A DNA stretch of 64,000 bases, taken from positions 3,159,501-3,223,500 of the forward strand of contig NC_088179.1 in the NCBI RefSeq assembly GCF_028769735.1, written 5' to 3'. How positions within the stretch are numbered: position 1 is the first letter of the stretch; every line of letters starts with the position of its first letter. This DNA is from Zonotrichia leucophrys gambelii. Lineage: Eukaryota; Chordata; Aves; Passeriformes; Passerellidae. Positions 36,428 to 50,553 of the stretch are shown piece after piece. The position numbers and the translations under genes were made by a program. Under the pieces are notes generated by a model, which worked only from the letters and a program-made list of their open reading frames with translations, ran no database searches and was not told the origin of the DNA.

Positions 36428-38455
36428 TTTAATTAGAGTTTGTACCTGGGTTGATCAAGTTGGTTTTCATTTGTGTGCAGTCTGATCAGAACTGTGCAGT
36501 CTGATCAGCAGAGCAAGTTGCAGTAGGAAGGAGCCCCCTGTGCCCTGGGTTTTGGCAGCTGTTGTTTAAGGCAGCAACAGCATTGTTTGTCTGCAACTTC
36601 TTAAAGCTTTTAAAGTTAAAAATACAATTTGCATGATAATATATGATTGTTTTATTTGTTCATGTTAAAGGGTTCATTTTGGAGTCTAAGTCTTCGCCTT
36701 ACAAACAACATTTACCTTTTCAAGTACTTCTCTTGTTCTCTTGCTAATGTTGAGAGCATTTGTGGCTCAAATAGTTTGAAATATTTACTGGAGACACCAT
36801 AGGCTTGCACATTCACATTGTCATTGAAATATGACTTTAAAATAAGGTTCTGTATTTCTGCTTTGAAGTGCTGAGAGTGGTGTCCTCATTTAATCATGGA
36901 ACTCTGATAGAATATTTTGTTATTACTACAGGTAGTTCCAAAACTTCTGTGTGAGAATAAAGAAAAAGTTTATTTCATTAAGCCTGGTAAACCTAACAAA
37001 AAATCAGTTAGCTTAGGGGGCAAAAAGATGTATTTATGTTCTCAAGTTGCTTTATCTTATATGTATCTCACATGTATTAAGGCATGTAGTTAATCCTCTG
37101 AAAGTTTGTCCTGAGGATAATGCCCATTTCCTGTGAACTGTCAAAACCACAAAAGGGATTGGCAACTTCTAAACTTTCTATAAAACAAATTGCTCTGACA
37201 TTTTGCCACCTAGTTATTAATCCAAAAGTAAAGATTTATGCTGTCAAACTTTGATCCACCAAAACCCTTTTGTAGAAACACTGGGGGAAAATGTGCTGTA
37301 TCAACCAGCAAAGGAAAAACATGTTTCCCTTGAACAAAGATATAAATTAAAAAAAATAAATTCTCTTTATAGAGCTCCATGAGCTTATATTTGTGAGAAG
37401 CAGGTTCTCCTGTCTCTGCTGCCATAGCTCTTTTCAGTATTTTCCTGCAGGGAATGAGGAAGTGCTCTGGGGCTCTAATGGATACACAAGCAGCTTTGCA
37501 CTTTGGAAATAGCAGTCCATAATTGGATGGTTTCACACTTAGAACTGCCTTAGTGTAACCTGAAATTTGTGTTTGTCACTTGGAAACGGGCACAGCTGTC
37601 AGGTTTTGATGGAGGTAGCAGAAATATCTCTCCTAAAAAGTGTGGGGCATGTGGAATGGAGTTCCCATGTCTGGGCACTGTGTTTTGCTCGAGGTCAGCA
37701 ATACTGGTCTCAGTTTTGTAAGAGCAAAGGTCCTAATGATAAAAAGGGAATTAATTCTTGTCACTAGAAGTGGAAAAACTTCAGTGAGTTTGATCTCATA
37801 GAAGTCTAGCTCAGTACAGGCACACACTTGCATGAGTATCTGGCCTGGGACCGTTTCTCTTTGCAATTACTTACACTAACATCTGGCAGGAGATGTCGTC
37901 CTGCAAGATTGCTACCAAATTGTCAGTCCATCATGAATGCAGCTTTTGCAGAAAACCAATAATTTAGGAGCTCTGGGTTCTAGTACTGTGTCTTGTCTAG
38001 ACTCAGTGTGGTACTGGGCAGTCACTTCACTTTGCCATCTGTAAAGTGAGAGACTGTACATCTTTGTGAAGGACATGGAGCTGTCTATGCTTTACCAGTG
38101 CAGGTTTCTTCACAGGCAAATTAAAGGGCATTGGCATAGGGATGTGATTTTGCTTCCTTATTGAGTAAAAAAAAAGCTCAAGGTATGACTAAGCAATTCC
38201 TCAGCAAGTTAGGAACGTACATTTTAATTCTTGTTTTATTGATTTGCACCTGAGAGTAAGTGTCAGATTAGGCCTGAAGGCTCACAGCTCTTGCAGTTCT
38301 GGGAGGAGTATCCAGGCAGCAGGCAGCACCCAGTTGCTTTAATCTCAACCCAGAAGAGCTGCAGGGAAATACAAAAGGCATCATTTGTGTGGCTGTCAAG
38401 AGTCTGGGTCTGTGAATGTGCAGGTGTTGGCTGTGATGAGGACATTTGGGAGGGG
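36428..38455. other. Unique DNA, nothing recognised
   Basis: Single-copy AT-rich sequence. A short duplication of GTGCAGTCTGATCAG occurs at about 36475-36510. No exon or larger repeat is seen. Confidence 0.45.
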
Positions 38456-38461
38456 GACACC

Positions 38462-38844
38462 TGTGACAGTATTCACAGGGGTCTGAGGATGAGGGAAGAG
38501 ATGAGAACGCTGACTCCATGTTTGAGAAGGCTTGATTTATTATTTTATGATATATATTACATTAAAACTATACTAAAAGAATGGAAGAAAGGATTTAATC
38601 AGAAGGCTGGCTAAGAATAGAAAAAGAAGGCATGATAACAAAGGTTCTGTCTCGGACAGAGTCTGAGCCAGCTGACTGTGATTGGCCATTAATTAGAAAC
38701 AACCCCATGAGACCAATCACAGATGCACCTGTTGCATTCCACAGCAGCAGATAATCATTGTTTAAATTTTGTTCCTGAGGCCTCCCAGCTTCTCAGGAGG
38801 AAAAATCCTGAGGAAAGGATTTTCCATAAAAGATGTCCGTGACA
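38462..38844 (-). mobile_element. Solo LTR, family A, 6-bp TSD
   Basis: On the minus strand it starts TGTCACGGACATC and ends ATACTGTCACA. The duplication GACACC lies at 38456-38461 and 38845-38850. It carries the same CCAAT pair (here GGCCATTAATTAG context with GATTGG on the plus strand) and AATAAA on the minus strand. Length is 383 bp. An open frame of 107 codons entering it from the left is not a gene. Confidence 0.95.
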
Positions 38845-39935
38845 GACACCCTCTGGCTGGAGCTGCAGTTTGCCGAAACTCTGCTCACGCTGGCAGTGAA
38901 TAGCCAGCCAAACTGGAGTGGGCAGCTATAGGACGGTGCCACCAGACCTCCTTTGGGCTGGGAACCAGTGTTTAATGAAATGTATGGCACCAGCTACTCC
39001 TCCTGTGAATCAGCTGTTTCTACAGCTGGTGTTGGTGAGTCTAATATTTAAACAATGGTTTCAAATACATTGATCTGACTTCTTGTGAAGTATTAACATG
39101 GCATTAAGGCTGATGCTGAAAGATGCTGGGTAGACTGGCAGCTTCATTTCACATATGACAACTGAAAATCCAAACAGTAAAGCTACTGTGCAAAAGAGAT
39201 CTGCTCCAAGGAAACTAAATGTTTGCAAATATGTCTCTCCCTTAAGAGCTGAAAGCCTTTAACTTCATCTTTTAACCAGCAAGAACCTGAAAGCTTGCAC
39301 CCTCTAATGGAAAACATCTTTCAGCACTAATAACATAATAAGAACAAATTGGGCAATGATCACACATAAAGCAGGATGGATTGCACCCCGGGAATACCAT
39401 CTCCAACAGATTGCTAAAGGTGAGGCTGTTTCCTGATTGCTAAAGAAATGCTATTTCAGAGGTGGCAGCTGCAGCCTCTGCAGGGGATGCTGCTGGCTTC
39501 ACATTCAAATGCTGGATTTGTGCTAGTTAGAAGGGGATTAGGTACAAAAGGAATAATCCATATACAGGCAAGAATATGCCTTTGAAAGAAAAGGCTGAGT
39601 GCTGTTAGACATGGCATAGCACTAGTTTCAGTTTCTCTGTTTGCTGATAGCTTTTTCCTCTTAAATACAGTCACAAGTATACGTTCTTATTTAAAATCAT
39701 CTTTAGAATATTGTTCCAGGCATTTGCCTGTATTTTTTCTCTCATTATCAAAATTTTCTGAAGCTGCAACCACAGGTATGCCGTATTCATCACATTTGAA
39801 AGGCAGTTCTGGTGTAGTTTTTCCAACAATATTTCTCCTCCACTTCAAAGGCGTACCTAAACTGGCTAAAAGTAAATTGAAAGGAAGAAAAAGTTCAGTG
39901 AACTTGAAGCATATTTTTTCCTGACAGATTAAATT

Positions 39936-40000
39936 TCATTGACTATTATATTCCAGGTGAAGTGAACCTGGAACCTCATTGACTATTATATTCCAGGTGA
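39936..40000. repeat. 25-bp direct duplication, 40-bp period
   Basis: The unit TCATTGACTATTATATTCCA plus GGTGA occurs identically at 39936-39960 and 39976-40000. Identity suggests a recent local duplication. Confidence 0.9.
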
Positions 40001-41738
40001 GATGGAGAATTAAAAAAATACAGCCAGATGACCTGCTTCATTTCTAAAACTACTCCATTTAAAATGATTAAGCAACTACCAAAGTGCTCTTGCCTGCACC
40101 ATTAAATCTCCCAGTTTATGCTCATAGGTGAGTTCTTCTTTTGTATTGTTTAAGAGCTAGTGTGCAGCTTTATTGGTCGTTAAAAAACCATTTTTGAGTT
40201 GCTGTGATGGAAATGGGGTGTTCCTGCTGCTGGATGCCACATGCATTGGGTCACATTGATTATATATCAGTCCTCTGCTGTCTGTAGACACCTGCCTGGA
40301 AAAATTTGCCTCCAATCACTTGATAAATGGTGAAAATTAGTTTATGTCCCCCTCATGGCCTTCACAGCTGAATCCTGCTTTACTGAGAGAGTCTGATTCT
40401 TTTCTCTGCCCCCTTTCCATTTAGGCTGAGCTTCTCCCCAAACCTGCCTGAATGAGGTGGGTGCTGAGGCAATTAGCAGCACTTTGCTGAGCTCAGGTTC
40501 CTCTCAGCACAAATTCCACCTGAGTCCCTGTGAATGGCAGCTCCCACTCTGGTTCTGTCTTGCCTGCAGGAAATTCAAACCTCAAAGGTTTAAGAGCAGG
40601 GAGGGAGGGAAGGATTATCTGAGTTTCCTCTGTTAGAGTCAGCTCTTCAAAAGGAAATTAATGGAAAAGTAAGTTCCCAGTCTCTCATGCTTGTTATGAT
40701 TTGTAAACCAGGGGCAACTATTAGGAAAAGCCTTTATTATGCCAGAGAGTGAAATTAAATGGGCAGGTTGACCAGCAGGAGGAACCAAATGTTTGTGAGA
40801 AAAAAGCTGGCTAAGGCAGTAAATACACTGCACTGTCTCACCCTGTGCCAGTGAACAGTGAACTCAGATATCAAGTTGTTTTGTGTAGTAAGCACATGGA
40901 TTTCTCATTCTCATTTTGGTTTGGTAGAGAGCTACAGCCTCTTTTTCACATTCTAGTGTGTAAACTGAGAATTCACATCTTTATCCTTTATGTCCTGATA
41001 AACCCACTAAAAGGTTATATTGGAAGCTTTCCTGGTTTTCTTCATTGGATGCCCATTGATGAGATTAAAATATTGTTACTGCTATTTTATTGCAGTGCTA
41101 AAATTTTGCATTTCCATTGTGATAATATCTCCTGTCACCACAGGTTTGAATTTTTGAGACTTATACTTTGGATATGACATAGTTTGTCCTTGCTGAATTT
41201 TGGCAAAGAAATTCTTCAGTCTTGAGGGATTTAAAGCTTGTGTACCTGTAAAAAACCACAAAAGCCAAACCCCAAACACCTCACAGCTCCAGTTTTTCTT
41301 TCACTAAAAAAGAAAAATAATTTAAAAAAATCAAACCATATGCTGAAATTTGTTTCCACTTGCCTGTAACTTAAAAAGAACAAGGAAAAATGGTTTAAAA
41401 AGGCCCATTTCCAGTGGCCTTAGGAATTTGTCAGCTGTCTCAGTGATGAATCTTCCTGAAACTGAAATGATTCCACAAAATGTGAACATTTTTGGTGCCA
41501 GCTGGTTACAGTGAAAGTCTTTAGAAGAAGAAAATTTGTGTTTTAACTCAAAGTCATATGTCTGAATTCTGTAAAGTATTCCCAGAGTTATACTTATTTG
41601 GATATTGGAAAAAATTTATTTGATAAAAAATAATGGATAAAGAAGTGTAGGTAGATGGCCAGTCATCAGGAGAATATTATTTGTCATCACATCTCAAGTA
41701 ATAATAAGTCAAACTTCAACTTTTTGTAGCACTTTCAT

Positions 41739-41850
41739 GTTATTATTATTACTATATTATTATAATATTATTATATTAATATATAATATTATAGTATATA
41801 TTATTATTATATCATTATAATATTATTATAGTATTATAATTTATTAGTTT
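41739..41850. repeat. TTA/TAA-rich microsatellite
   Basis: About 110 bp of nearly pure A and T in TATTAT, TAATAT and ATATTA words. It can fold into AT-only hairpins because both TTA and TAA units are present. Confidence 0.9.
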
Positions 41851-44099
41851 ATGCTAGGTGAGTGGTAGTTTTGTGCGTTAGCAGACTTGGTCCTCGAGCT
41901 TTTTCTTATTTCCTTTCTTTAAAAAAGCTCAAATTTTTTCTTTATTTTTGTCTTTCACCTAAACATCTGTTCTAAAAGTCATGTATGATAGTTTTTTTCA
42001 AGTTGGACATGGTACTTCTAATTTTTAAAAAAATTGCTTTATAGACACAGCTCTACTGTCTGCACAGATTCATAGTGTGTAACTTGGGGATAAATCTAAA
42101 TACTGAGAAGTTTTCACTGCTGGCTAATTTGCTGCTCTTCATGAACTCTGATCTCACTCTTTTTTAGTAATTGCCTCTCTTCTGAAGCAGATCTAAATCT
42201 TGATTGTTGGAAAATCCAACACGATCGATATTCTGTTGGTCCTCCTGCCAACAAGATTTAAGTTCAGTTTGCTGAAGGATCTAATTTATGTCTCTGCTAA
42301 GTCCAACTCCATGCACTGCCCTGCAGCCGGACTGGTTCCCTGCCCTCCACAGAGCTCCTGGGATATGGGGAAGTCCTGGAGCACTGAAGGGAGAGAAGCA
42401 ATGTCTGTCCCATCCTTCTCCAAGGGCTGAATGCACTGAGTGCCCCAATCCTGAATTCCAGCACAGCTGAGATGGCCCTGCTCCTTCTGTGTCTGCCAAA
42501 TCCAACCACTGCAAACCTATAGATATATAAACCTATTTATGGATAGCGTCACAAACTGCTATAAATGCCCACAAAGACCCTGAAACCTGAGAGGTGGTCA
42601 GTGTGAAAACAAAGACGATCAATATTATAGATATAACTGGAAATGCTTTCTCTTCTGTGCACCAAGCCATGTGTAATTTTTGGTTGCCAGAATAACTGAG
42701 GTGAGTGTTCAGTGGGGAACTTCTCACTTTCAAACAAATGTTGTAGGGTTTTGAAAGGGTTTAAGAATACTTTGATGTACTGTTACTCAAGACTAAATAT
42801 AAACATTAAGCTCCAGTGATCTCAGGCTGAAATTAGGAGTGGCATTTTTAACCTACAAGAGGACAACTCACTAGCTGTTTCAAGGGGGAAGGATTTATCT
42901 TCTCCTGAAATATTTGGCGCTTCTGGCTGCTAAGGGCAAATGTTTGGACTTGCCAGAATAATGGCCTGATCCAGGATGGATGCTTCAAGCTGCCAGATTG
43001 GCTGGGAGTGCTTCAAGCAGCCTGGCTTTTTGCCCTGGTTGGAGGCTATTATTCTCCTGTGTCATCTGCCTCTCCTGTATCTGGCACTGTGCTGCCTTGT
43101 TTTCATTGCAAAGCAACAAAACAGAATTACTTTTTTAGCAGCTGATGATGTGGGAAAAATCCCCAGCTCACTGAGAGCAAGAGTGTTTGGAGAAGTGTTC
43201 CTTCAGCCAAGCAGGCAGAGAGGCTTAGGATTTTATAGAGAGGGAACTGAGACAGACTTTGTTGACTCCACTGGCCAAGAGTCCCCATAATTCTGGTGTC
43301 AAGGTGCACATCTTGCCATTTCCACCCCACACTTTGATTTCCCAGCAAAGTGAAATGACTTTCTTGCTGTCAATAGAGAGGCTGATAGAGCCAAGCACAG
43401 AACCCAAGGAGCTGATTAAAGCCATTTTTCACCTTGGTGAAAAGTCAATGCAAAGCACAGAGGTGCAGCTGAATAGAGCAGCCTCCCTCTGTTCCATCAG
43501 AGTTCTTGCTTGTTTGCTGCCTCCCCACATCAATTTTCTCTGTGTTGTTTTCTGTCAGCTTTCCATGCAAGCTTTGATGTTTGTGGACTTCCTTGCATGT
43601 GTTGTTTTAATGATCCATTTCTATGGAGTTTCTTAGCATCAGTGAATGTGACGTGCTATGGCAGGGTGTCAGAGGTTCCTGCTTGGCATCAGGGATGGCA
43701 GCTGATGTGCACCAATGTGGTCTTGGCCCTGAGAAGATAACACTCTTAAGAAATACTATATGTGTGTAGGTTACCTTTCATTTCTCCCTCCTGTTAATCA
43801 ACAATATTTCCTAGCAGGTAGTAATTACTCCTGATTATCCCTCCTCTCATAACCTAGAAGAAACAAAGAAAAATTACCAGCCTCACTGCTGCTCAATACA
43901 GCCAAACTCATAAATTACCAACACAATATTTTCTCAACAAACATGGCTTCTTTTGAATCTGGTAATAGTCAATTGAATTATTATTTTTATCGAAATATCA
44001 CCCAGATAGCTTTAAGAAATTAATTTTTTTTCTTTGCATTGTTCTTGTATCTCTTTCTTTTCATTGCCTTTTCTTTTCCCTCTTAGATTAACTGTAGAC

Positions 44100-44520
44100 T
44101 GTTGCAGACAACTTTTATGAAAAATCCTTTCCTTAGGATTTTTCCTCCTGAGAAGCTGGGAGGCCTCAGGAACAAAATGTAAACAATGATTATCTGCTGC
44201 TGTGGAATGCAACAGGTGCATCTGTGATTGGTCTCATGTGGTTGTTTCTAATTAATGGCCAATCACAGTCAGCTGGCTCAGACTCTCTTGTCTGAGACAC
44301 AAGCCTTTGTTATTATTCTTTCTTTTTCTATTCTTAGCTAGCCTTCTGATGAAATCCTTTCTTCTATTCTTTTAGTATAGTTTTAATGCAATATATATCA
44401 TAAAATAATGATACATATTGTTTCCTTAATAAAATAATGATATATAATGTTTCCTTCTGAAACATGGGGTCAGATCCTTGTCTCTTCCCCCATCCTAAGA
44501 CCCTGGTGAACACAGTCACA
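44100..44520 (+). mobile_element. LTR, family A, with internal duplication
   Basis: It starts TGTTGCAGACAAC and ends ACACAGTCACA. It is 421 bp, about 35-40 bp longer than its relatives because a segment with ATAAAATAATGATA and TGTTTCCTT is repeated at 44399-44455, next to the poly(A) signal. The flanks, GTAGAC and CTTTTC, do not match, so the target duplication is lost or the copy has recombined. The CCAAT pair is kept. Confidence 0.9.
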
Positions 44521-47500
44521 CTTTTCCTTCCCATTTATGTGTGGTCCATTCTGATCAGGAGCTCCTTGAGGCTGGAGAATGCCTGTGCTGTGTCTGTGCA
44601 GCACAAGCCCCATCCTCTGTGAGAACCTGTTGAAATCACCAGGTGTAAATAGCACCACAAAATGCAGGAGGGGGTAAGGAAATTGCAGAGCCAGCGTGGG
44701 ATGGAGGAGGCAGTTGTCCATGGCAGAGCTGCCAGCAGGAGCATTCCCAGCAGGATTGTGTAAGAGCACAGTGCCAGACAGCCACACTCACACACCCACG
44801 GCCGGGCTGCTGGGCCAGACACGGTTGGAGAGCTCCTGTTACACACAAAAAAAGAACAGTTGCCTTCCTCGTTCTGGTCAGTAGCTGAGCTGAAGGAATA
44901 GAGGATAATATAGCCTATTTGGTTCCTAATTGTTACTTACTTTGTTCAGATTGTGAGCTGCAGGAAAGCTCCTGCCCCTCAAGACTTCCAATTAAAATAG
45001 CTTTGATGTGGGGACAGTTGGATACCACAACAATCTGTGAGGCAATATTTTTTTCCCTCAACGGAGAAGATTAATTTATTTAGTTGCCTGCTAAGAAAAT
45101 AGTGTCAGGGTTTTTTGTTTCCATCAGGTAATCTCACCCTGCAGAGATAAATATGATTTTGCAGGGCCATGGGGAAAGGCTGGTTTTTCCAGTGCCACTC
45201 AGCTAAAGGGAAAGGAAAGAATGGAACTCCAGTCTCCTGCACCATCCCAGTGCTGTATTTATTTACTGAGCCAGGCTTGTGGTTGGTGGGTGCACAATGG
45301 CAGAGAAAATAAGATGACAGATCAGAAGTGCCCCTTGAAGGGACAGTGTCAGGCTGGAGTGATTCAGGGACAAAAGGACAATCTGGGTGTCTCTCTGTGC
45401 CACAATGAAGGTGTGGGTGAGTGGATGTTCTTGCCACAAGCTCCCATTGCTACGTGGCATTCCTCATCCTTGGCATTATTCAGAGGCTGCCAAATGGACT
45501 TGCTGACTTCTGGGCTGACCTGCTAGACTTTGTTTTATTGATGTCTTATGGTTTCCATGAATTCAGAATTCTCCATTCACTCTAATTAGTTGAACTTGAG
45601 TTCACAAACTCAGAGACCTTTCAAAGCATTTGGCAAGCTGCATGAAGGTAGCACAGCCAAAGTCTCTGAAGTGCACAATGCAATCCATGCTGAAAATGCA
45701 GGGAGGCTATACAGGTGCTTTTTGAAGTATTGAATATCAAGAGAAAAAAATACTTGAGGAAAAAAAATGCTACTTTTCTGCTGAGCATCCCCAAAAGAAA
45801 CTCAGGATGAGCTTTCCCTGAGTACTTACTGTAGACTTAACATAGGTCTCAGTGCTTAAAATTAGAATGGAAATAGCCTGAGTACTAAAAGTGTCTCCCC
45901 AGCTAAGAAGTTTCTTGGTGTCCTCTCCAAAGTTATTCCCAGTGCAGAATGAAAGTGTGATGTTGATGTTACATGGACAATCTGTTGTTCAAGTAGCAGC
46001 TGGTGCCCCAAGGATAATTTTAAATCTGTTTCAAGTGTGTGCATCATTTTTGCAATCTGATTGTGTCCTGGTATTGGTTCTCCAAATAACAGCCATTAAG
46101 AAAATCACCATCATCCCTGAGCCTTGTGGATTTTACCTCTGGTATTGCTGGTCTGAATCAGCACTGTGGGAGCTGAGCACTGAAAGCGTAGGTAAAAGTC
46201 TCTTGAGGCTTTATGGAAATACAGTGACAAAAATCAAAAAATTGGGATCAAAAGACCAGAATAATTGCTGTCGCATAGAATTTAAAATATTTAAGATTTA
46301 CTTAATGAATATTTAAATGTATTAAAACCTCTGATAGTGAAATGGTTGTGCTTAGCAGAAAGTGTTCCAGGGCTGGTATCTGAATTTCAGCTCTGACTCC
46401 AGGCTGCTCCTTTGCACTCTGGGTTGCTGCATCTGTTTCCTTTCCTGCTGAGCATCACAGTGCTCATCTCTTGCTGCCTTGAGAGCTGCCTGGGTCTGTT
46501 GGCTCAGCTCTGTTTGTGTCTTGTTCAGATCCTAATGATGAAAAGAAGCAGCTGAGTGCTTGCTTGTAGGGCTGCAAGCAGAGTGAGCTGTGCAAGGGGA
46601 AATCCCCACTCGAGGCAGGAGCTCTCCCACCCCTGGGAGGAGATGGTGGCTGTGCTGAAGCTGTTATAGATGGCCTGTGTAACACACACCTGGAAATTCA
46701 GTCATGCAAATTGGGACTGGAAGCCCAGCTTAAAAATTAGAAGCAGTTTTTTAGCTCAGTTTTACTGCATGAGTAAGTACTAAGTTCCTGATTCTTGTTA
46801 AAGGTGAAATAGAGAGGTCACTTCTTGAAAATTGTTATCAGTGTGATGGGAGCTGGAAGGATCCTGGAACCTCTGGGTCAGATTGTATCCCTGCTGTTCT
46901 GCTCTCCGACTGTTTCCATGGCAATGCATGTCAGTCTGCTGAAAATGGAGAAAATGAGAGTTTGGAAACAATTATTGGTTTAAATCTTTGTTTTTGTTGT
47001 CTCACAAGGGTTCCTGTGGTGATAGCAGCAGGTACAGAACAGTTTGGTTGTCAGGTTCACATCCACCTACTAAGTGACAGCTGAAAGAGCTCATTTTGCT
47101 AAGAGCAAAAGAACCCAAAACCATAAAGCACCTAGGTTTATGGATGTGAGAAATAGGAAATGGTTTTAAACTGTTTATTAGTGTAATATGTCTGCTCCTA
47201 GGACAATATAGAAGGGGAATGTTAAGAAAAAAAAATGAATGTTTTAATATTCCTCATATTTCTTGGTGAAGAGAGCAGAGCTGGTCTTCACACACATGAA
47301 GCTTCCTATCACCATATGTTCAGCTCTTGTAAAACTAACTGTAGATTTCAAATACGCTCACCCTTGAGGTTTCAAAGATAAGAACTTAATGCCAGGTTTT
47401 TTTCTGGATTCCTTCTATGTCTTGGTGAATCTGTAGGGAGCGGGAGAAGGAGGAGAAGAGGTTTAAAAAATATGGAAGATCTGCATAAAAGACATAGAAA

Positions 47501-50500
47501 GAGGAATCTGTCACAGCATCCAGCTCAAAATTTAAATAAAGGGAAATAAATGCTGGCAACACTTCCAAGTGTTTGGGAAAGGAAGCTGCAGAATTTGCCT
47601 ATATTTATAGCTCTTATTTCTGCAAAACTGGGTTCCAGGTATATGTTTGCTTTACCTGTGGACTGAAACCTTTTGTGGTGCAAGTTAATCCAAGAGAGAT
47701 TACATTTGATTCAGTCTCTAGATGGCTGGAGAAGCTTTGGGCGGACCAGGAGCTGTGGTGAGGCATTTCATAGGAAGTAAATGTAAGGCCAAAACTCTCT
47801 GCAGGGGAGCTAAGTCCACATAATCTCTGTAGTTTTAGAAATGTGATATTTACATTGTGCATAAATGGTTGTTGATCTTCAGAAATTGTAATGTTCTGAA
47901 AAGTAATGTTCTGAAAAGTGAGGACATGTTGAAAAATAACACAAGGTTTCTTTTCACTGCTTCTGGAATTTGAAGTGTGATTCAGGAGCTTAAGTCCTGT
48001 GGCAAACCAACATGTATCAGATTCCAGACTCATTAGGTGCAGTATCTATTACCAGATATACTATTCTCATTTAAATCCTTCTTTAAAATCTACACCTGTC
48101 AGAAAGCTTGAGAAAAGGTAAACTAATTAAAATGTTGCAGTGAAGTAATTTTGCTTGCCAAAAGCCTTTGATTTTAAGGTCTATCTGTGTTTTAAGTCTG
48201 TCATCTCAGCCTTGAGTCCTGGTGTACAGAGCTCACAAGTCTCACATGCCTGGTGAGATACCTGGGGCATCTTTGGGCAAGAAGGGATCAGTAGTGCTAA
48301 GGAATAAAAATTTCAGTAGGCATTTCAAATGTGGTTTTGTCTTTATTAATGTTAATTAATCTCATTCTTACACTTCTGTAAATTCTCTAGGATTTTTTTG
48401 TTCTAATTTACTGTATAAAGACCAGTGTTTCTTCTTTTCTCTAAGTCTCTCAGCTCTCAATCTGCTATTCTACTTGTGAATCTTTTTGCTTTCCCTTTTC
48501 TCTGTCAATTCTTTGATCTTTGCTCTGTTTTGCAATTCAGAAAGTTTTTATTTCCCCAGATAATGTGCAGTGTTACCGTTTTCCCCCAGAGATATGCAGA
48601 ATTCCTTTTACAGGCATAAAGAATCTGACAACTCTGTGGAAATGCCTCACCTTAGCTTTGCACATCATAGGATTCCCTCAATTTTGTATCCTTGGTATCT
48701 CATGTTCGTGCTGCAGCAACCCCTGTGCAAATAGCAAAGTTAAAATGCAGAAGTCAAACCAAATAACTGCTGTGCTAGAAACTCCTCCCAGCCAGAATCA
48801 GCCTTAACTGAGCTCCTCAGTGATGGAAAAGGATAGAAAAAACCACAAAGGTATTTGTGGCAAGATTCGAGTTTGTTAAAACAATAAAATTTAAAATAAA
48901 AAATTTAATATTTAAAATTTAAATTTAAAATTAAAAATTGAAAATGAAGTCTCCTAAATGAAGAGGGGGCAGGCTGATCTGCATTTGGAGAAACCTGCAG
49001 CCATCTGACAGCGGTCCAAGTGAAACCACCAAACCTTGAACACCAGCTATTTACCCACCCTGATCTGGGATGGGTCTGCTTACTGGACATTGGCAGAATT
49101 TAATTCTTCTAGGGTTGGTTGGGGTTTTTAGTGGGTTTTTAGTGACAGGTGGCATTAGTGTGCCATAGCTTCTCTCAGCCAGTAAAGCTGCTGTTAATGG
49201 AGAAGATAGAGGCATGGAAAAACAAGAGCATGCTGTAGGTATAAAGCCCATTGGCTTGGCTTTCTCTCTCCTAACTATTCAGGCTTGGTTTTAAGCTCTT
49301 GATGCACAAGGGTTTCAGGTAGATGATACCTTGGTTCCAGAAATGGATATCATAAAGAATGGGATATTTCTGTAATTGCAGCACTGTGAGGAAATGGATG
49401 TTCCACTTAATAGCCTCCTATAAAAACCCCCTCACATTTGCTGGGAATTTGTTGCTGTGCTAGAAACTGCTCCTCCTCTTTGCACTGCTTTATTCACTCT
49501 CTTTGCTGTCATAATCTTAAACTTGACAGAAGCCATCTTTTGCTAAAAGTAAAGAAAAAATAAAACAACCCTGTTTGAGGCAGGTTTTTAAACCATAACA
49601 GTGGTGGTTTCTAGAACAAACACTCAGTAGATGATGAAAGAAACTGATTAATATCTCTGAGTATTTGAAGTGAGGACTGATAGCCAAGAGCTGACAGAGA
49701 GTGATTTAAAAATGAAAATGAAGCTATAATGTATTCAAAGGGTGAAATGGATATTACTTGGAGGGAGGGGGGGAGGTGTGCTGATGTATTAATTTTGATT
49801 TCCAAATTAAAGGAAAAAAACTTGGGAGCCAATTATTACCCAATTGCTCCAGGCTGGATTTCCAAGATGATGTACAAAAATGGCAATTATACAACATTAT
49901 ACCCCTAGAAAAACAGCACTAATCAAAGATCACTTCTGAAGTGCCTGCAAGTTCTGACTGGCTGGATCCCAAGTTCAACATCTACCAGGAAAGAGGAGGG
50001 AGGAGAGGATTTATGCACTGCATTAGCACAATCAAAGATACAGGGAAACAGACACTCAGTTCCAAACTAAAATAGTGAACTGCATTCAATTTCATGGCTT
50101 ACAAAAGGTGATGCTTTAGCAGCATGTCAGGGACAAAAAAATATGGAATTTTTATTGGGGAACCAAAGGGAAATGACCCATCCAGCAGGGCTCTGGTGGG
50201 AAGGAAAGATGAGGGAGAGAAAAGCCACCCCTGGTGATCTTCCTGAGAGGTGTGATCCAACTGAGAAACACTTGTTTGTTCGTTGGTTGCACGATTTTGA
50301 TAAATCTTTGTCAAGTCCTTGACCAGTTTCCACTGGAAGCATTGTTCTAGCACGTTATCTGGGAGACAGCTCAGGAGTCAGAGCTTCTGTGAGCTGCTCC
50401 TGCAGCCGTGTCCTGCCCTGTGGAGCATTGCAGAGCCTGCCTCCTCACCTCTGGGCAGCTGGCAGGAGCTGCTGCTGCTCCCCTCTTTCTCAGGAATCCT

Positions 50501-50547
50501 GAGGAACTCGATTTATTTAAAATGTGGATATTGATCTAGTACCGATA
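44521..50547. other. Unique DNA, nothing recognised
   Basis: About 6 kb. A short tandem GTAATGTTCTGAAAA occurs twice at about 47887-47917 and an AT-only stretch at 48880-48940. The longest frames (141 codons at 45891-46316, 139 at 47614-48033 on the minus strand) have no recognisable domain. No exon, LTR or CR1 is recognised. Confidence 0.45.
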
Positions 50548-50553
50548 TCCAAC

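Larger units (their letters stand above)
38851..44093. other. Unique DNA with minor repeats
   Basis: About 5.2 kb without recognised LTR, CR1 or exon. A 25-bp direct repeat occurs at 39936-39960 and 39976-40000, and a TTA/TAA microsatellite at about 41739-41850. Open frames of up to 125 codons (43259-43636) show no recognisable domain. Confidence 0.5.

Noticed and set aside
43259..43636. 125-codon frame with hydrophobic C-terminal stretch
   Set aside because: No domain or splice context; the hydrophobic end is what T-rich DNA gives by chance.
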